A DNA stretch of 64,000 bases from Ancylobacter rudongensis (GCF_900100155.1 NZ_FMTP01000007.1:151091-215090), one strand, 5' to 3'. Numbered from the stretch's first letter, positions 44,666 through 55,509 are shown. The notes: generated by a model not told the origin, from the letters alone. Numbers and translations: made by a program.

Positions 44666-45973
44666 ATGCTGAACATGTTCACGCATGCCCGGCGCATGGC
44701 CGGTCGCGCGCTTGTGGGTGCGGCTGCGCTGGCGCTGGCCGGAGGCGGTGTTGCAAGCGCTCAGGAGACGATCAAGGTCGGCGTGCTGCACTCTCTGTCC
44801 GGCACCATGGCGATCAGCGAGACCACGCTGAAGGACACCGTTCTGTTCATGGTGCAGGAGCAGAACGCGGCCGGCGGCGTGCTCGGCAAGAAGCTGGAAG
44901 CCGTGGTGGTCGATCCCGCCTCGAACTGGCCGCTCTTCGCCGAAAAGGCGCGCGAACTCATCGCCAAGGAAAAGGTCGCGGTCGTGTTCGGCTGCTGGAC
45001 CTCTGTGTCGCGCAAGTCCGTGCTCCCGGTGTTCAAGGAGCTCAACAGCATTCTGTTCTACCCGGTCCAGTATGAGGGCGAGGAGAGCGAGCGCAACGTG
45101 TTCTACACCGGCGCCGCCCCGAACCAGCAGGCCATTCCGGCCGTCGACTATCTGATGGAAAACGAAGGCGTGCAGCGCTGGGTGCTGGCCGGCACCGACT
45201 ATGTCTATCCGCGCACGACCAACAAGATCCTTGAAGCCTATCTGAAGTCGAAGGGCGTCAAGGAAGAAGACATCATGATCAACTACACGCCGTTCGGTCA
45301 TTCCGACTGGCAGACCATCGTCGCCGACATCAAGAAGTTCGGCTCGGCCGGCAAGAAGACCGCTGTCGTCTCCACCATCAATGGCGACGCCAACGTGCCG
45401 TTCTACAAGGAGCTCGGCAACCAGGGCATCAAGGCGACCGACATTCCGGTCGTGGCCTTCTCGGTGGGTGAGGAAGAGCTCGCCGGCATCGACACCAAGC
45501 CGCTGGTCGGCCACCTCGCCGCGTGGAATTACTTCCAGTCGGTCGACGTGCCGGAGAATGCCGAGTTCATCAAGAAGTGGCAGGCCTACACCAAGAACGA
45601 CAAGCGCGTGACCAACGACCCGATGGAAGCCACCGTCATCGGCTTCAACATGTGGGTCAAGGCGGTCGAGAAGGCCGGCACCACCGATGCCGACGCCGTC
45701 ATCGACGCGCTGATCGGCGTCACCGTGCCGAACCTCTCCGGCGGCTTCTCGGCGATGATGCCGAACCACCACATCACCAAGCCGGTGCTCATCGGCGAGA
45801 TCAAGGACGACGGCCAGTTCGACATCGTCGAGCAGACCCCCGGCCTGATCGTCGCCGAGGAGTGGTCCCCCTATCTGGAAGGCTCCAAGGACCTGATCGC
45901 CGATTGGCGCAAGCCGTTTTCCTGCGGCAACTTCAACGTCAAGACCGGCAAGTGCGGCGGCGCCGGCCAGTGA
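44666..45973 (+). CDS. urtA: Urea ABC transporter, substrate-binding protein
   Basis: The periplasmic urea-binding protein of the UrtABCDE importer. The 435 residues have a signal peptide ending ASA-QE (about 33), then KVGVLHSLSGTMAISETTLKD, the classic UrtA/AmiC-type start, and later VFGCWTSVSRKSVLPVF and VFYTGAAPNQQAIPA, which are UrtA signatures. GAAGGGAA lies before the ATG. First gene after the sigma-54 promoter; two stem-loops follow the stop, which may let urtA mRNA persist over the rest of the operon. Confidence 0.96.
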   Translation: MLNMFTHARRMAGRALVGAAALALAGGGVASAQETIKVGVLHSLSGTMAISETTLKDTVLFMVQEQNAAGGVLGKKLEAVVVDPASNWPLFAEKARELIAKEKVAVVFGCWTSVSRKSVLPVFKELNSILFYPVQYEGEESERNVFYTGAAPNQQAIPAVDYLMENEGVQRWVLAGTDYVYPRTTNKILEAYLKSKGVKEEDIMINYTPFGHSDWQTIVADIKKFGSAGKKTAVVSTINGDANVPFYKELGNQGIKATDIPVVAFSVGEEELAGIDTKPLVGHLAAWNYFQSVDVPENAEFIKKWQAYTKNDKRVTNDPMEATVIGFNMWVKAVEKAGTTDADAVIDALIGVTVPNLSGGFSAMMPNHHITKPVLIGEIKDDGQFDIVEQTPGLIVAEEWSPYLEGSKDLIADWRKPFSCGNFNVKTGKCGGAGQ

Positions 45974-45985
45974 GGCCGGCCCGCG

Positions 45986-46008
45986 GGCGGGAGCCTCGCG
46001 CTCCCGCC
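45986..46008 (+). other. Stem-loop 1 between urtA and urtB
   Basis: GGCGGGAGC (45986-45994), 5-base loop, GCTCCCGCC (46000-46008): a perfect 9-bp stem with no U tract. It is suited to mRNA stabilisation or partial attenuation after the binding-protein gene. Confidence 0.65.
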
Positions 46009-46025
46009 TGACGCGCCCTGAGACG

Positions 46026-46050
46026 TCCGGCCGCCCGCGCGGCGGCCGGA
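46026..46050 (+). other. Stem-loop 2 between urtA and urtB
   Basis: TCCGGCCGCC (46026-46035), loop CGCGC, GGCGGCCGGA (46041-46050): a perfect 10-bp stem. A third, weaker CCCGAG/CTCGGG pairing follows to about 46077. The 227-base gap to urtB contains no ORF. Confidence 0.65.
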
Positions 46051-46200
46051 TCCCGGCCCGAGCACCGGGCCCTCGGGCTAGTGAATTCGGCGAGGAGCTG
46101 CCACCAACAGCGCAGGCTCGACCGGAGCCCCTGCCCACCGCGTACCGCCGTCGCCGCCGGAGCCCCGCTCCGGCCACCCGCAGCGCCACATCGACGGACG

Positions 46201-47826
46201 ATGATGACCTCAAGCGCTCGCCTATCCCGCCTGCCTCGCGTGCTCTGTGCCGCGCTCGCCCTCCTGTTCGCCGCCGCGCTCGTGCAGCGCGTCGAGGCGC
46301 AGGACATCAGCGCCGCGCTGGGCCAGCTCACCACCAACAAATATGACGATACCGAAGCCGCGCTTGGGGCGCTGGCGCTCAGCGGCAGCCCGGCCGCCGC
46401 CGGCATCGTCTCCGCCCTTGCCGATGGCAAGCTTTTTTTCGGCGGCACCCCGCCGCGCGTCTTCATTGAAGGGACGGGCGGGGCGCTGCTCGACCCGCTG
46501 ACGATGCAGCCCGTCGCCGACGCGCCCGCCGTAAAGCCGGTGCGCGTAAACAACCGCATCCGCCGCGCCATCGACGCCGCCAGCGGCGCCCTGTCGCTGG
46601 TGAGCCTTGATGCCGCCAAGCGCCGGGAAGCGGCACTCGCGGTTGGCCGCTCGCGCGACGAGGCGGCGCTGCCGGCGCTGGAGATGGCGCTCGGCAAGGA
46701 GACCGACCCCAAGGTCAAGTCGGCCATGAACCTGGCGCGGGCCTCGATCCTCATCGGCAAGGAGGGCATCACCCCCGCCGAGCGGATCGCCGCCGTCGAG
46801 CTGGTCGGCGCCGAGGGCAACCAGGACGCGCTCGCCATCCTGCGCTCCGTGCCCGAAAGCGCGGCGCCCGAGGTGAAGCAGGCCGCCGCTGCGGCGATCG
46901 AGGGCATCGAGCGCAATCTCGCGCTGTGGGGCGTGGCGCAGAATGTCTGGTACGGGCTGTCGCTCGGCTCGGTGCTGCTGCTCGCCGCGATCGGCCTTGC
47001 CATCACCTTCGGCGTGATGGGCGTCATCAACATGGCGCATGGCGAAATGGTGATGCTGGGCGCCTACACCACCTATGTGGTGCAGGAGGTGATCCGAACC
47101 TCCTATCCCGGCCTGTTCGACGCCTCGCTGCTGATCGCGATCCCGCTCGCCTTCGTCTTCACCGGCCTGATCGGCGTCCTGATCGAACGCACCGTCATCC
47201 GTTTTCTTTACGGCCGGGCGCTGGAAACGCTGCTCGCCACCTGGGGCATTTCGCTGATCCTGCAGCAGGCCATCCGCACGATTTTCGGCCCCACCAACCG
47301 CGAGGTCGGCGCCCCGAGCTGGATGTCCGGCAGTTTCGAGATCGGCCATTTGTCGATCACATCCGGCCGGCTCTGGATCATCGTCTTCGCGCTGATGGTG
47401 TTCTTCGCGCTCCTCGCTACCTTGCGGCTGACCCGAATTGGCTTGGAAATGCGAGCGGTTACGCAGAACCGCCGCATGGCGGCCTCCATGGGCATCCGCA
47501 CCAACTGGGTCGACGCCATGACCTTCGGCCTCGGCTCGGGCATTGCCGGCATGGCCGGGGTGGCGCTCAGCCAGATCGATAATGTGTCGCCGAACCTCGG
47601 GCAGAGCTACATTATCGACAGCTTCCTGGTCGTCGTGTTCGGCGGGGTGGGCAATCTGTGGGGCACCCTGGTCGGCGCCATGACGCTCGGCGTCGCCAAC
47701 AAGCTGCTGGAGCCCTATGCCGGCGCGGTGCTCGGCAAGATCTCGTTGCTGGTCATCGTCATCCTCTTCATCCAGAAGCGCCCCAGAGGCCTCTTCGCCC
47801 TCAAGGGGAGGTCGATCGAGGCATGA
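46201..47826 (+). CDS. urtB: Urea ABC transporter permease UrtB
   Basis: One of the two inner-membrane permeases of the urea importer, of the branched-chain amino acid (LivH) type. The 541-residue protein has a signal sequence (about 1-31, ending VEA-QD), a periplasmic helical domain of about 210 residues, and a membrane domain from about residue 250 with SLGSVLLLAAIGLAITFGVMGVINMAHGEMVMLGAY and a late GGVGNLWGTLVGAM motif. The long N-terminal domain is usual for proteobacterial UrtB. The ATG at 46201 fits the signal peptide. Confidence 0.95.
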   Translation: MMTSSARLSRLPRVLCAALALLFAAALVQRVEAQDISAALGQLTTNKYDDTEAALGALALSGSPAAAGIVSALADGKLFFGGTPPRVFIEGTGGALLDPLTMQPVADAPAVKPVRVNNRIRRAIDAASGALSLVSLDAAKRREAALAVGRSRDEAALPALEMALGKETDPKVKSAMNLARASILIGKEGITPAERIAAVELVGAEGNQDALAILRSVPESAAPEVKQAAAAAIEGIERNLALWGVAQNVWYGLSLGSVLLLAAIGLAITFGVMGVINMAHGEMVMLGAYTTYVVQEVIRTSYPGLFDASLLIAIPLAFVFTGLIGVLIERTVIRFLYGRALETLLATWGISLILQQAIRTIFGPTNREVGAPSWMSGSFEIGHLSITSGRLWIIVFALMVFFALLATLRLTRIGLEMRAVTQNRRMAASMGIRTNWVDAMTFGLGSGIAGMAGVALSQIDNVSPNLGQSYIIDSFLVVVFGGVGNLWGTLVGAMTLGVANKLLEPYAGAVLGKISLLVIVILFIQKRPRGLFALKGRSIEA

Positions 47827-48986
47827 GTACCTCCCCGATGAACATGACTCGTCAGCCCGCCCTGCTCGGCACCAGCGGCATCATCTTCCTTGCGGTGCTG
47901 GTGGCTGTCTCGGTGCTGGTGCCTGTGCTCAACCTCGCCGTGGCGCCGGATTCGGCCGTGCATGTGCCGACCTATGTGGTCTCGCTGCTCGGCAAATACC
48001 TCACCTATGCGCTGCTGGCGCTCTCGGTGGATCTCATCTGGGGCTATGTCGGCATTCTCTCGCTTGGCCAGGGCGCGTTCTTCGCGCTCGGCGGCTATGC
48101 GATGGGCATGTATCTCATGCGCCAGATCGGCACGCGCGGCGTCTATGGCGACCCGGTGCTGCCGGACTTCATGGTGTTCCTCAACTGGAAGGAACTGCCC
48201 TGGTTCTGGTATGGATTCGATATGTTTCCCTTCGCGGCGCTGATGGTGCTGCTGGCGCCGGGCCTTCTTGCGCTGGTGTTCGGCTGGTTCGCCTTCCGCT
48301 CGCGCGTCACGGGTGTTTACCTCTCCATCATCACCCAGGCGATGACCTTCGCTCTGCTGCTGGCCTTCTTCCGCAATGATATGGGCTTCGGCGGCAATAA
48401 TGGCCTGACCGACTTCAAGGACATTCTCGGCTTCAACATTCAGGCGGACGGCACGAGGCTGGTGCTGTTCGTGCTCTCGGCCCTGGCGCTGGCGCTCGGC
48501 TATGTGCTCTGCCGCTTCCTGGTGCGTTCGCATTTCGGCAAGGTGCTGGTCGCCATCCGCGATGCCGAGACGCGGGTGCGTTTCACCGGCTACCGGGCGG
48601 AAAACTACAAGCTGGTCGCCTTCGTCGTCTCCGCCATGCTGGCGGGCATCGCCGGCGCGCTCTACGTGCCGCAGGTCGGTATCATCAACCCGTCGGAATT
48701 CTCGCCCGCCAACTCGATCGAGATCATCGTCTGGGTGGCGGTAGGCGGGCGCGGCACGCTGGTGGGGGCGGCGCTGGGGGCGGTGCTGGTGAACTACGCC
48801 AAGACCTATTTCACGTCAGGCATCCTCGCCCCGTACTGGCTGTTCATGCTCGGCGGCCTGTTCGTCGCCGTCACCCTGTTCCTGCCCAAGGGCATTGTCG
48901 GCACGTTCTATGAGTGGCGCGAGAAGCGTCGCCAGCATGACGACATTCCCGACGAACCGCTCGCCACGCCCCGGCCGGCTGAGTGA
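47823..48986 (+). CDS. urtC: Urea ABC transporter permease UrtC
   Basis: Second permease (LivM type) of the urea importer. The 387 residues include ALLALSVDLIWGYVGILSLGQGAFFALGGYAMGMYL (about 60-95), YLSIITQAMTFALLLAFFRND and VGGRGTLVGAALGAVLVNY, the family's EAA-like segment. Its ATG overlaps the urtB stop by four bases (ATGA), indicating coupled translation and equal amounts of the two permeases. Confidence 0.95.
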   Translation: MSTSPMNMTRQPALLGTSGIIFLAVLVAVSVLVPVLNLAVAPDSAVHVPTYVVSLLGKYLTYALLALSVDLIWGYVGILSLGQGAFFALGGYAMGMYLMRQIGTRGVYGDPVLPDFMVFLNWKELPWFWYGFDMFPFAALMVLLAPGLLALVFGWFAFRSRVTGVYLSIITQAMTFALLLAFFRNDMGFGGNNGLTDFKDILGFNIQADGTRLVLFVLSALALALGYVLCRFLVRSHFGKVLVAIRDAETRVRFTGYRAENYKLVAFVVSAMLAGIAGALYVPQVGIINPSEFSPANSIEIIVWVAVGGRGTLVGAALGAVLVNYAKTYFTSGILAPYWLFMLGGLFVAVTLFLPKGIVGTFYEWREKRRQHDDIPDEPLATPRPAE

Positions 48987-48997
48987 GGGAAACCGAC

Positions 48998-49822
48998 ATG
49001 ACCGCTACCGCAACGCTCGCCCCCGCAACCGCCGAACTCGCCACTGCCGAGCCGGCCCCGGCTGCCAAGAAGGAACTGACCGAGGCGCTGCTCTATCTCG
49101 ACGCCGTCACCGTCACCTTCGACGGGTTCCGGGCGCTCAACGCGCTGTCCTTCACCGTCGATCCCGGCGAGATGCGGGCCGTCATCGGCCCGAACGGTGC
49201 CGGCAAGACGACGATGATGGACGTCATCACCGGCAAGACCCGTCCCGACCGGGGCGACGTGTTCTTTGATGGCGGCATCACCGACCTGACCAAGCTGGAT
49301 GAGACGCAGATCGCCACGCTGGGCATCGGCCGCAAGTTCCAGAAGCCGACCGTGTTCGAGAATCATACGGTGCTCGACAATCTGCGCCTTGCGCTGAAGG
49401 GCCAGCGCCGGGCGCTGCCCAATATCTTCCGGCGCGAGAGCGCGGCGGCGCGCGAGCGCATCGACGAGATCTTCGAGACCATCCGCCTAACCGAGCATCG
49501 CGACCGGCTGGGCGGGGCGCTGTCGCACGGCCAGAAGCAGTGGCTGGAGATCGGCATGCTGCTGGCGCAGGACCCCAAGCTGCTGCTGGTCGACGAGCCG
49601 GTCGCCGGCATGACCGATGCCGAAACGGCGCAGACCGCCGAGCTTCTGCGGGCGATCAACGCCAACGGCCACTCGGTCGTGGTGGTCGAGCACGACATGA
49701 CCTTCGTGCGCGATCTTGGCGTGCGGGTCATGTGCCTGCATGAAGGCTCGGTGCTGGCCGAGGGCACGCTCGACCAGGTCAGCGCCAATGAGCGCGTCAT
49801 CGAAGTGTATCTGGGACGCTAG
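48998..49822 (+). CDS. urtD: Urea ABC transporter ATP-binding protein UrtD
   Basis: LivG-type ATPase of the urea importer. The 274 residues contain Walker A GPNGAGKTT (about 66-74), a Q-loop GRKFQKPTVF typical of UrtD, signature LSHGQKQWLEIGM (the LSHGQ variant is characteristic of UrtD) and Walker B LLLVDEPVAGMTD. The first 25 residues are an Ala/Pro-rich extension. It begins 11 bases after urtC. Confidence 0.95.
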   Translation: MTATATLAPATAELATAEPAPAAKKELTEALLYLDAVTVTFDGFRALNALSFTVDPGEMRAVIGPNGAGKTTMMDVITGKTRPDRGDVFFDGGITDLTKLDETQIATLGIGRKFQKPTVFENHTVLDNLRLALKGQRRALPNIFRRESAAARERIDEIFETIRLTEHRDRLGGALSHGQKQWLEIGMLLAQDPKLLLVDEPVAGMTDAETAQTAELLRAINANGHSVVVVEHDMTFVRDLGVRVMCLHEGSVLAEGTLDQVSANERVIEVYLGR

Positions 49823-49827
49823 GGCTC

Positions 49828-50523
49828 ATGCTGGAAGTTCAGGACATCAACCTCTTCTACGGCGCGGCGCAGGCGCTGCGGGGCGTCTCGCTGAAGGCGG
49901 AGCCCGGCAAGGTCACATGCGTGCTCGGTCGCAACGGCGTTGGCAAGACCAGCCTGATGCGCGCCATTGTCGGGCAGGCGCCGGTGGCGAAAGGGTCCAT
50001 CCGTTTCAATGGCGAGGACATCACGACCCTCGCGCCGTCCGAGCGGGCGCGCCGCGGCATCGCCTTCGTGCCGCAGGGGCGCGAGATCTTTCCGCTGCTG
50101 ACCGTGGCGGAAAATCTGGAAACCGGCTTCGCACCGCTCAAGCGTGCCGAGCGTTTCATCCCCGACGACGTGTTCTCGCTGTTCCCCGTGCTCGATTCGA
50201 TGATGCGCCGGCGCGGCGGCGATCTCTCCGGCGGCCAGCAGCAGCAGCTCGCCATCGGCCGGGCCCTCACCATGCGGCCCAAAGTGCTGGTGCTGGACGA
50301 GCCCACCGAGGGCATCCAGCCCTCGATCATCAAGGATATCGGCAACGCCATCCGTTACTTGCGCTCCAAGGGCGACATGGCCATCGTGCTGGTCGAGCAG
50401 TATTTCGACTTCGCCAAAGAACTCGCCGACCATTTCATCGTGATGGAACGCGGCGCGGTGGTGATGTCGGGCGACGGCGCCGCACTTGAGGATCCCGATG
50501 TTCGCAACCGCATTGCCGTCTGA
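49828..50523 (+). CDS. urtE: Urea ABC transporter ATP-binding protein UrtE
   Basis: LivF-type ATPase partner of UrtD. The 231 residues show Walker A GRNGVGKTS, the signature LSGGQQQQLAIGRAL, Walker B VLVLDEPTEGIQPSI and the D-loop/H-loop VLVEQYFDF. The ATG is five bases after the urtD stop. The last 26 bases overlap the ureD start, physically linking the importer to the urease genes. Confidence 0.95.
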   Translation: MLEVQDINLFYGAAQALRGVSLKAEPGKVTCVLGRNGVGKTSLMRAIVGQAPVAKGSIRFNGEDITTLAPSERARRGIAFVPQGREIFPLLTVAENLETGFAPLKRAERFIPDDVFSLFPVLDSMMRRRGGDLSGGQQQQLAIGRALTMRPKVLVLDEPTEGIQPSIIKDIGNAIRYLRSKGDMAIVLVEQYFDFAKELADHFIVMERGAVVMSGDGAALEDPDVRNRIAV

Positions 50524-51388
50524 GCCCGCCGCCACCATTCCGGTCGAGCGGCGCGGGCAGGGGCGGTTGCTGGTCGAGGCACGGGCGCTGGACGGGCGCA
50601 CGGTGCGCGGGCGGATCGAGGAGGAGGGATTCGCCCGGGTACGCTTTCCCCGCTCCGGCCGTCGGGGACGGGCGCTCGAAGCGGTGATGATCAACACTGG
50701 CGGCGGGCTCGCGGGCGGCGATGCCGCGCAAAGCTGCCTCCATGCTGGGCGCGATGCCCAATTGGTGGTCACAACCCAGGCCGCCGAGAAGATCTACCGC
50801 TCCGACGGGGCGACCTCCCACATCGCCGTCGAACTCACCGCCGAAGCGGGCGCCAGCCTCCACTGGCTGCCGCAGGCGACCATTGTGTTCGACGGGGCGC
50901 GGGTCGAGCGCTCCATCGTCGCCGAGGTGGCACCCGATGCCCGCCTGCTGCTGGTCGAGCCGGTCATTCTCGGCCGCACGGCGCGCGGCGAGCGGCTCTC
51001 CTATGGCCGGCTGCACGATCGCTGGCGTATCCGCCGGGGCGGAAGGCTGGTCTATGCCGATGGGCTGCAGCTTGATGGTGATATCGCCGCAACGCTGGAC
51101 CGCCGCGCCACGGCCGGCGGCTGGGCGGCCTTCGCCACGCTGCTCCTTGTGTCCCCCGATGCGGAAAGCCGCTTGGAGGTCGTCCGCCACGCCCTCGGGC
51201 TGGGGGAAAGCGAACAGGACGGCATGGCCCGCGAACTCCCCGATGGTCTTGATGCCGGGGCGAGTGCCTGGGACGGCATGCTCTCGGTGCGCCTGCTGGC
51301 CCGCGACGGCGCGCCGCTGGAGACCGCCATCCGGCGGGCGATCGCCGCGCTGGGTGTCGGCGAGGTGCCGCGCATCTGGCACTCCTGA
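50498..51388 (+). CDS. ureD: Urease accessory protein UreD
   Basis: UreD (UreH) is the scaffold on which UreF and UreG assemble to load nickel into apo-urease. The 296-residue protein carries the family blocks INTGGGLAGGD, VTTQAAEKIYRS and WLPQATIVFDGARVERS. The ATG at 50498 lies 26 bases inside the end of urtE in another frame; a TTG at 50486 is also in frame but less likely. The overlap suggests translational coupling between urea transport and hydrolysis. Confidence 0.93.
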   Translation: MFATALPSEPAATIPVERRGQGRLLVEARALDGRTVRGRIEEEGFARVRFPRSGRRGRALEAVMINTGGGLAGGDAAQSCLHAGRDAQLVVTTQAAEKIYRSDGATSHIAVELTAEAGASLHWLPQATIVFDGARVERSIVAEVAPDARLLLVEPVILGRTARGERLSYGRLHDRWRIRRGGRLVYADGLQLDGDIAATLDRRATAGGWAAFATLLLVSPDAESRLEVVRHALGLGESEQDGMARELPDGLDAGASAWDGMLSVRLLARDGAPLETAIRRAIAALGVGEVPRIWHS

Positions 51389-51444
51389 TGCAAGCCACCC
51401 TCTAATGAACTGACGTTAGCGTCTGAAGAGCCGGAGACCGATCG

Positions 51445-52065
51445 ATGAACCTCAGCCCGCGGGAGAAGGACAAGCTCCTCGTCGCCATGGCGGCCATGGT
51501 GGCCCGCCGCCGCCTGGAGCGCGGCGTGAAGCTCAACTACCCCGAGGCGGTGGCGTTGATCACCGATGTGGTCGTGGAAGGCGCGCGCGACGGCAAGACG
51601 GTGGCCGAGTTGATGACGCTCGGCACCACCGTGCTGAGCGGCGACCAGGTGATGCCGGGCGTCGCCGAGATGATCGTCGAGATCCAGGTCGAAGCGACGT
51701 TTCCGGACGGCACCAAGCTTGTGACCGTGCACGAGCCGATCGCCTCCAGCCATGGTGCCGGTTCGCCGGGCGAGATGCTTCTGGAGGAGGGCGAGATCGA
51801 GCTGCTGGCCGGGCGTGAGTTCGTCTCCGTGACCGTCGCCAATACCGGCGACCGGCCGATCCAGGTGGGCAGCCACTACCATTTCTACGAGACTAATCCG
51901 GCCCTCGCTTTCGAGCGGGAGAAGGCGCGTGGCATGCGCCTTGCGATCGCGTCGGGAACGGCCGTGCGCTTCGAGCCGGGCCAGAGCCGGGAGGTGACGC
52001 TGGTCGCGCTCGCCGGCAAGCGGGAGGTCTACGGCTTCCGCCAGGACGTGATGGGCAAGCTGTGA
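51445..52065 (+). CDS. ureAB: Urease gamma/beta subunits fused in one protein
   Basis: One 206-residue chain carries both small urease subunits. Residues 1-100 are gamma (Ure[39 protein letters not shown] and TVHEPI at its end). Residues about 108-206 are beta (Ure[19 protein letters not shown], then [14 protein letters not shown] and AGKREVYGF). A linker of about seven residues (SSHGAGS) joins them, and no stop or start lies between. Separate ureA and ureB are usual in many bacteria, while Helicobacter has a comparable fusion. AGCCGGAGA precedes the ATG. Partner of UreC in the active enzyme. Confidence 0.95.
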   Translation: MNLSPREKDKLLVAMAAMVARRRLERGVKLNYPEAVALITDVVVEGARDGKTVAELMTLGTTVLSGDQVMPGVAEMIVEIQVEATFPDGTKLVTVHEPIASSHGAGSPGEMLLEEGEIELLAGREFVSVTVANTGDRPIQVGSHYHFYETNPALAFEREKARGMRLAIASGTAVRFEPGQSREVTLVALAGKREVYGFRQDVMGKL

Positions 52066-52137
52066 CGCCGCTCGCCTAGGACCTGCCGCCTGAAGGCTCC
52101 CGCCGCACCGCTGCCCCTTGCCGAAACGGATCGCCCC

Positions 52138-53850
<1,713 letters not shown>

Positions 53851-53934
53851 GTGTGGACGCAACTGCTTGGATCCGGCATCCCTTAGGACCGACCCATGGG
53901 TTGGCACTTCGGGATGATGCCCGATCCGGTGCCA

Positions 53935-53974
53935 CGTCATCCTGAGGTGCGAGCGCCGCGAGCCTCGAAGGGTG
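53935..53974 (+). repeat. Family A palindromic repeat (ureC-ureE gap)
   Basis: CGTCATCCTGAGGTGCGAGC ... GAGCCTCGAAGGGTGCC; inner GAGCGCCGCGAGC. It matches the copies at 8946 and 21721 at both ends. The 60 bases before it (from about 53870) hold further degenerate palindromic pieces. Confidence 0.7.
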
Positions 53975-54012
53975 CCTGAACACAGCGCCGTCACGTCTAC
54001 CGGAGTTCTGTC

Positions 54013-54777
54013 ATGATCCGTGCCCGCACCGTACTTCCCGCCGGCAGCTGGGATGCCGCCACTGCCGCCGACCGCGTCGTGCTGCCCCATGATGGGCGCT
54101 ACCGCCGGCGCATCGCCATTCGTGGCGAAGGCGACGTGGCGTTTCTGCTCGATCTCGACGAGGCGACGCGGCTGAAGGATGGCGACGGCCTGTCGCTGGA
54201 AGACGGGCGCGTGGTTGCCGTGGTCGCAGCCGAGGAGCCGGTGGCGGAGATCGTCGCCCGCGACGCCCATCATCTCGCGCGGCTCGCCTGGCATCTCGGT
54301 AACCGCCATGTGCCGGCCGAATTGCTGGCCGACCGCATCCGCATCGCCCGCGACAGCGTGCTGGAGGAGATGGCGCGCGGTCTTGGCGCCAGCGTCGAGA
54401 CCGTCGACGCGGCGTTCGAGCCCGAGGGCGGCGCCTATGAGGCCGCCGAGGCGCATGGCCACCACGCGCACGGCCATGCCCATGACCACCATGACCACGC
54501 GCATGGCGACGATTGCGGCTGCGGCCATGATCACCACGAGCACGACCACGCCGGTCATGACCATGCCCATCACGATCACGGCCATCACGACCATGGCCAT
54601 GAGCCGCACGCCAAGGCGCGCGATGTGCTGCATGTCCAGGGCGAGACGCCGGCCCACGAGCACGGCGCCGGCTGTGGCTGTGGGCATGACCATGGCCACG
54701 ATCACGCGCATGGGCACGCGCACGACGATCACGGCCATGCCGCTCATGATAGCCATGGCCACAAGCACGGCCATTAG
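54013..54777 (+). CDS. ureE: Urease accessory nickel chaperone UreE with very long His-rich tail
   Basis: UreE delivers Ni(II) to the urease maturation complex. Residues 1-147 are the normal two-domain UreE (TVLPAG ... LPHDGRYRRR, then HHLARLAWHLGNRHVPAEL with the dimer-interface nickel histidine, and RIARDSVLEEM). Residues 148-254 are extra: about 40 histidines in 107 residues, in HDH, HGH and HAH runs, with two CGCGHDH motifs. Known His tails of UreE are much shorter (for example about 15 residues with 10 His in Klebsiella). The tail may store or sense nickel. GGAG lies eight bases before the ATG. Confidence 0.93.
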   Translation: MIRARTVLPAGSWDAATAADRVVLPHDGRYRRRIAIRGEGDVAFLLDLDEATRLKDGDGLSLEDGRVVAVVAAEEPVAEIVARDAHHLARLAWHLGNRHVPAELLADRIRIARDSVLEEMARGLGASVETVDAAFEPEGGAYEAAEAHGHHAHGHAHDHHDHAHGDDCGCGHDHHEHDHAGHDHAHHDHGHHDHGHEPHAKARDVLHVQGETPAHEHGAGCGCGHDHGHDHAHGHAHDDHGHAAHDSHGHKHGH

Positions 54778-54786
54778 GGGCAGCCG

Positions 54787-55494
54787 ATGAGCGAGGCCGC
54801 TGCGGCGCCGGCCGGCGCCTCGCCCGATCTTCTGGCGCTGTTCGTCTGGCTCTCCCCGGCCTATCCTGTGGGCGCCTTCGCCTATTCGCATGGGCTCGAA
54901 TGGGCGGTCGAGACCCAGGCGATCAGCGACCTCGCCTCGCTGAACGGATGGGTCGACGACCTGCTCCGTCATGGCGGCCCCTTCGCCGATGCCGTCCTGC
55001 TGGTGCATGCCTTCCAGGCGGTGCAGGCGGGGGACGATGGGCGCCTGCGCGACGTGCTGGAGCTGGCATCGGCCTTCGCCCCCTCGCGGGAGCGCCAGAT
55101 GGAGACGCTGAACCAGGGCGACGCCTTCCTCGCCGCGACCCGCGCCGCCTGGCCGGCACCGGCGCTGGAACGAGCGCTGGCGCTCTGGGACGGGCGCGTC
55201 GCCTATCCCGTGGCGGTGGGCATCGCCGCCGCCGCGCACGGCCTTCCACTGCCGGCGACGCTGTCCGCCTATCTCTCGGCGGTGGCCGCGAACCTCATCT
55301 CTGCTGCCGTGCGGCTCGTCCCCCTGGGCCAGACCGATGGCAACCGGGCGCTCGCCGCCGCAACACTGACAGTGCGGGCGATCGCGCCGCTGGCGCCCGC
55401 CACGCCGCTGAACCAGCTCGGTGGCGCGGCGCTGAAATCCGATATCGCGTCGATGCGGCACGAGACGCAGTACACGCGCCTGTTCCGAAGCTGA
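54787..55494 (+). CDS. ureF: Urease accessory protein UreF
   Basis: UreF acts with UreD and UreG as the gate for nickel insertion. The 235-residue, mainly helical protein has the LFVWLSPAYPVGAFAYSHGLEWAVE start (about 15-39), the most conserved UreF block, and the C-terminal DIASMRHETQYTRLFRS, which contacts UreD/UreG in known structures. It begins nine bases after ureE. Confidence 0.94.
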   Translation: MSEAAAAPAGASPDLLALFVWLSPAYPVGAFAYSHGLEWAVETQAISDLASLNGWVDDLLRHGGPFADAVLLVHAFQAVQAGDDGRLRDVLELASAFAPSRERQMETLNQGDAFLAATRAAWPAPALERALALWDGRVAYPVAVGIAAAAHGLPLPATLSAYLSAVAANLISAAVRLVPLGQTDGNRALAAATLTVRAIAPLAPATPLNQLGGAALKSDIASMRHETQYTRLFRS

Positions 55495-55509
55495 AGGAAG
55501 GGAATTTCC

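Noticed and set aside
45974..46080. Stem-loops after urtA as full terminators
   Set aside because: Neither has a following T run, and the downstream urt genes have no other evident promoter; they are better read as stabilising or attenuating stems.
53902..53920. TTGGCACTTCGGGATGATGC in the ureC-ureE gap as a second sigma-54 promoter
   Set aside because: The -24 half fits but there is no TTGC at the -12 position; the GC comes four bases too late.
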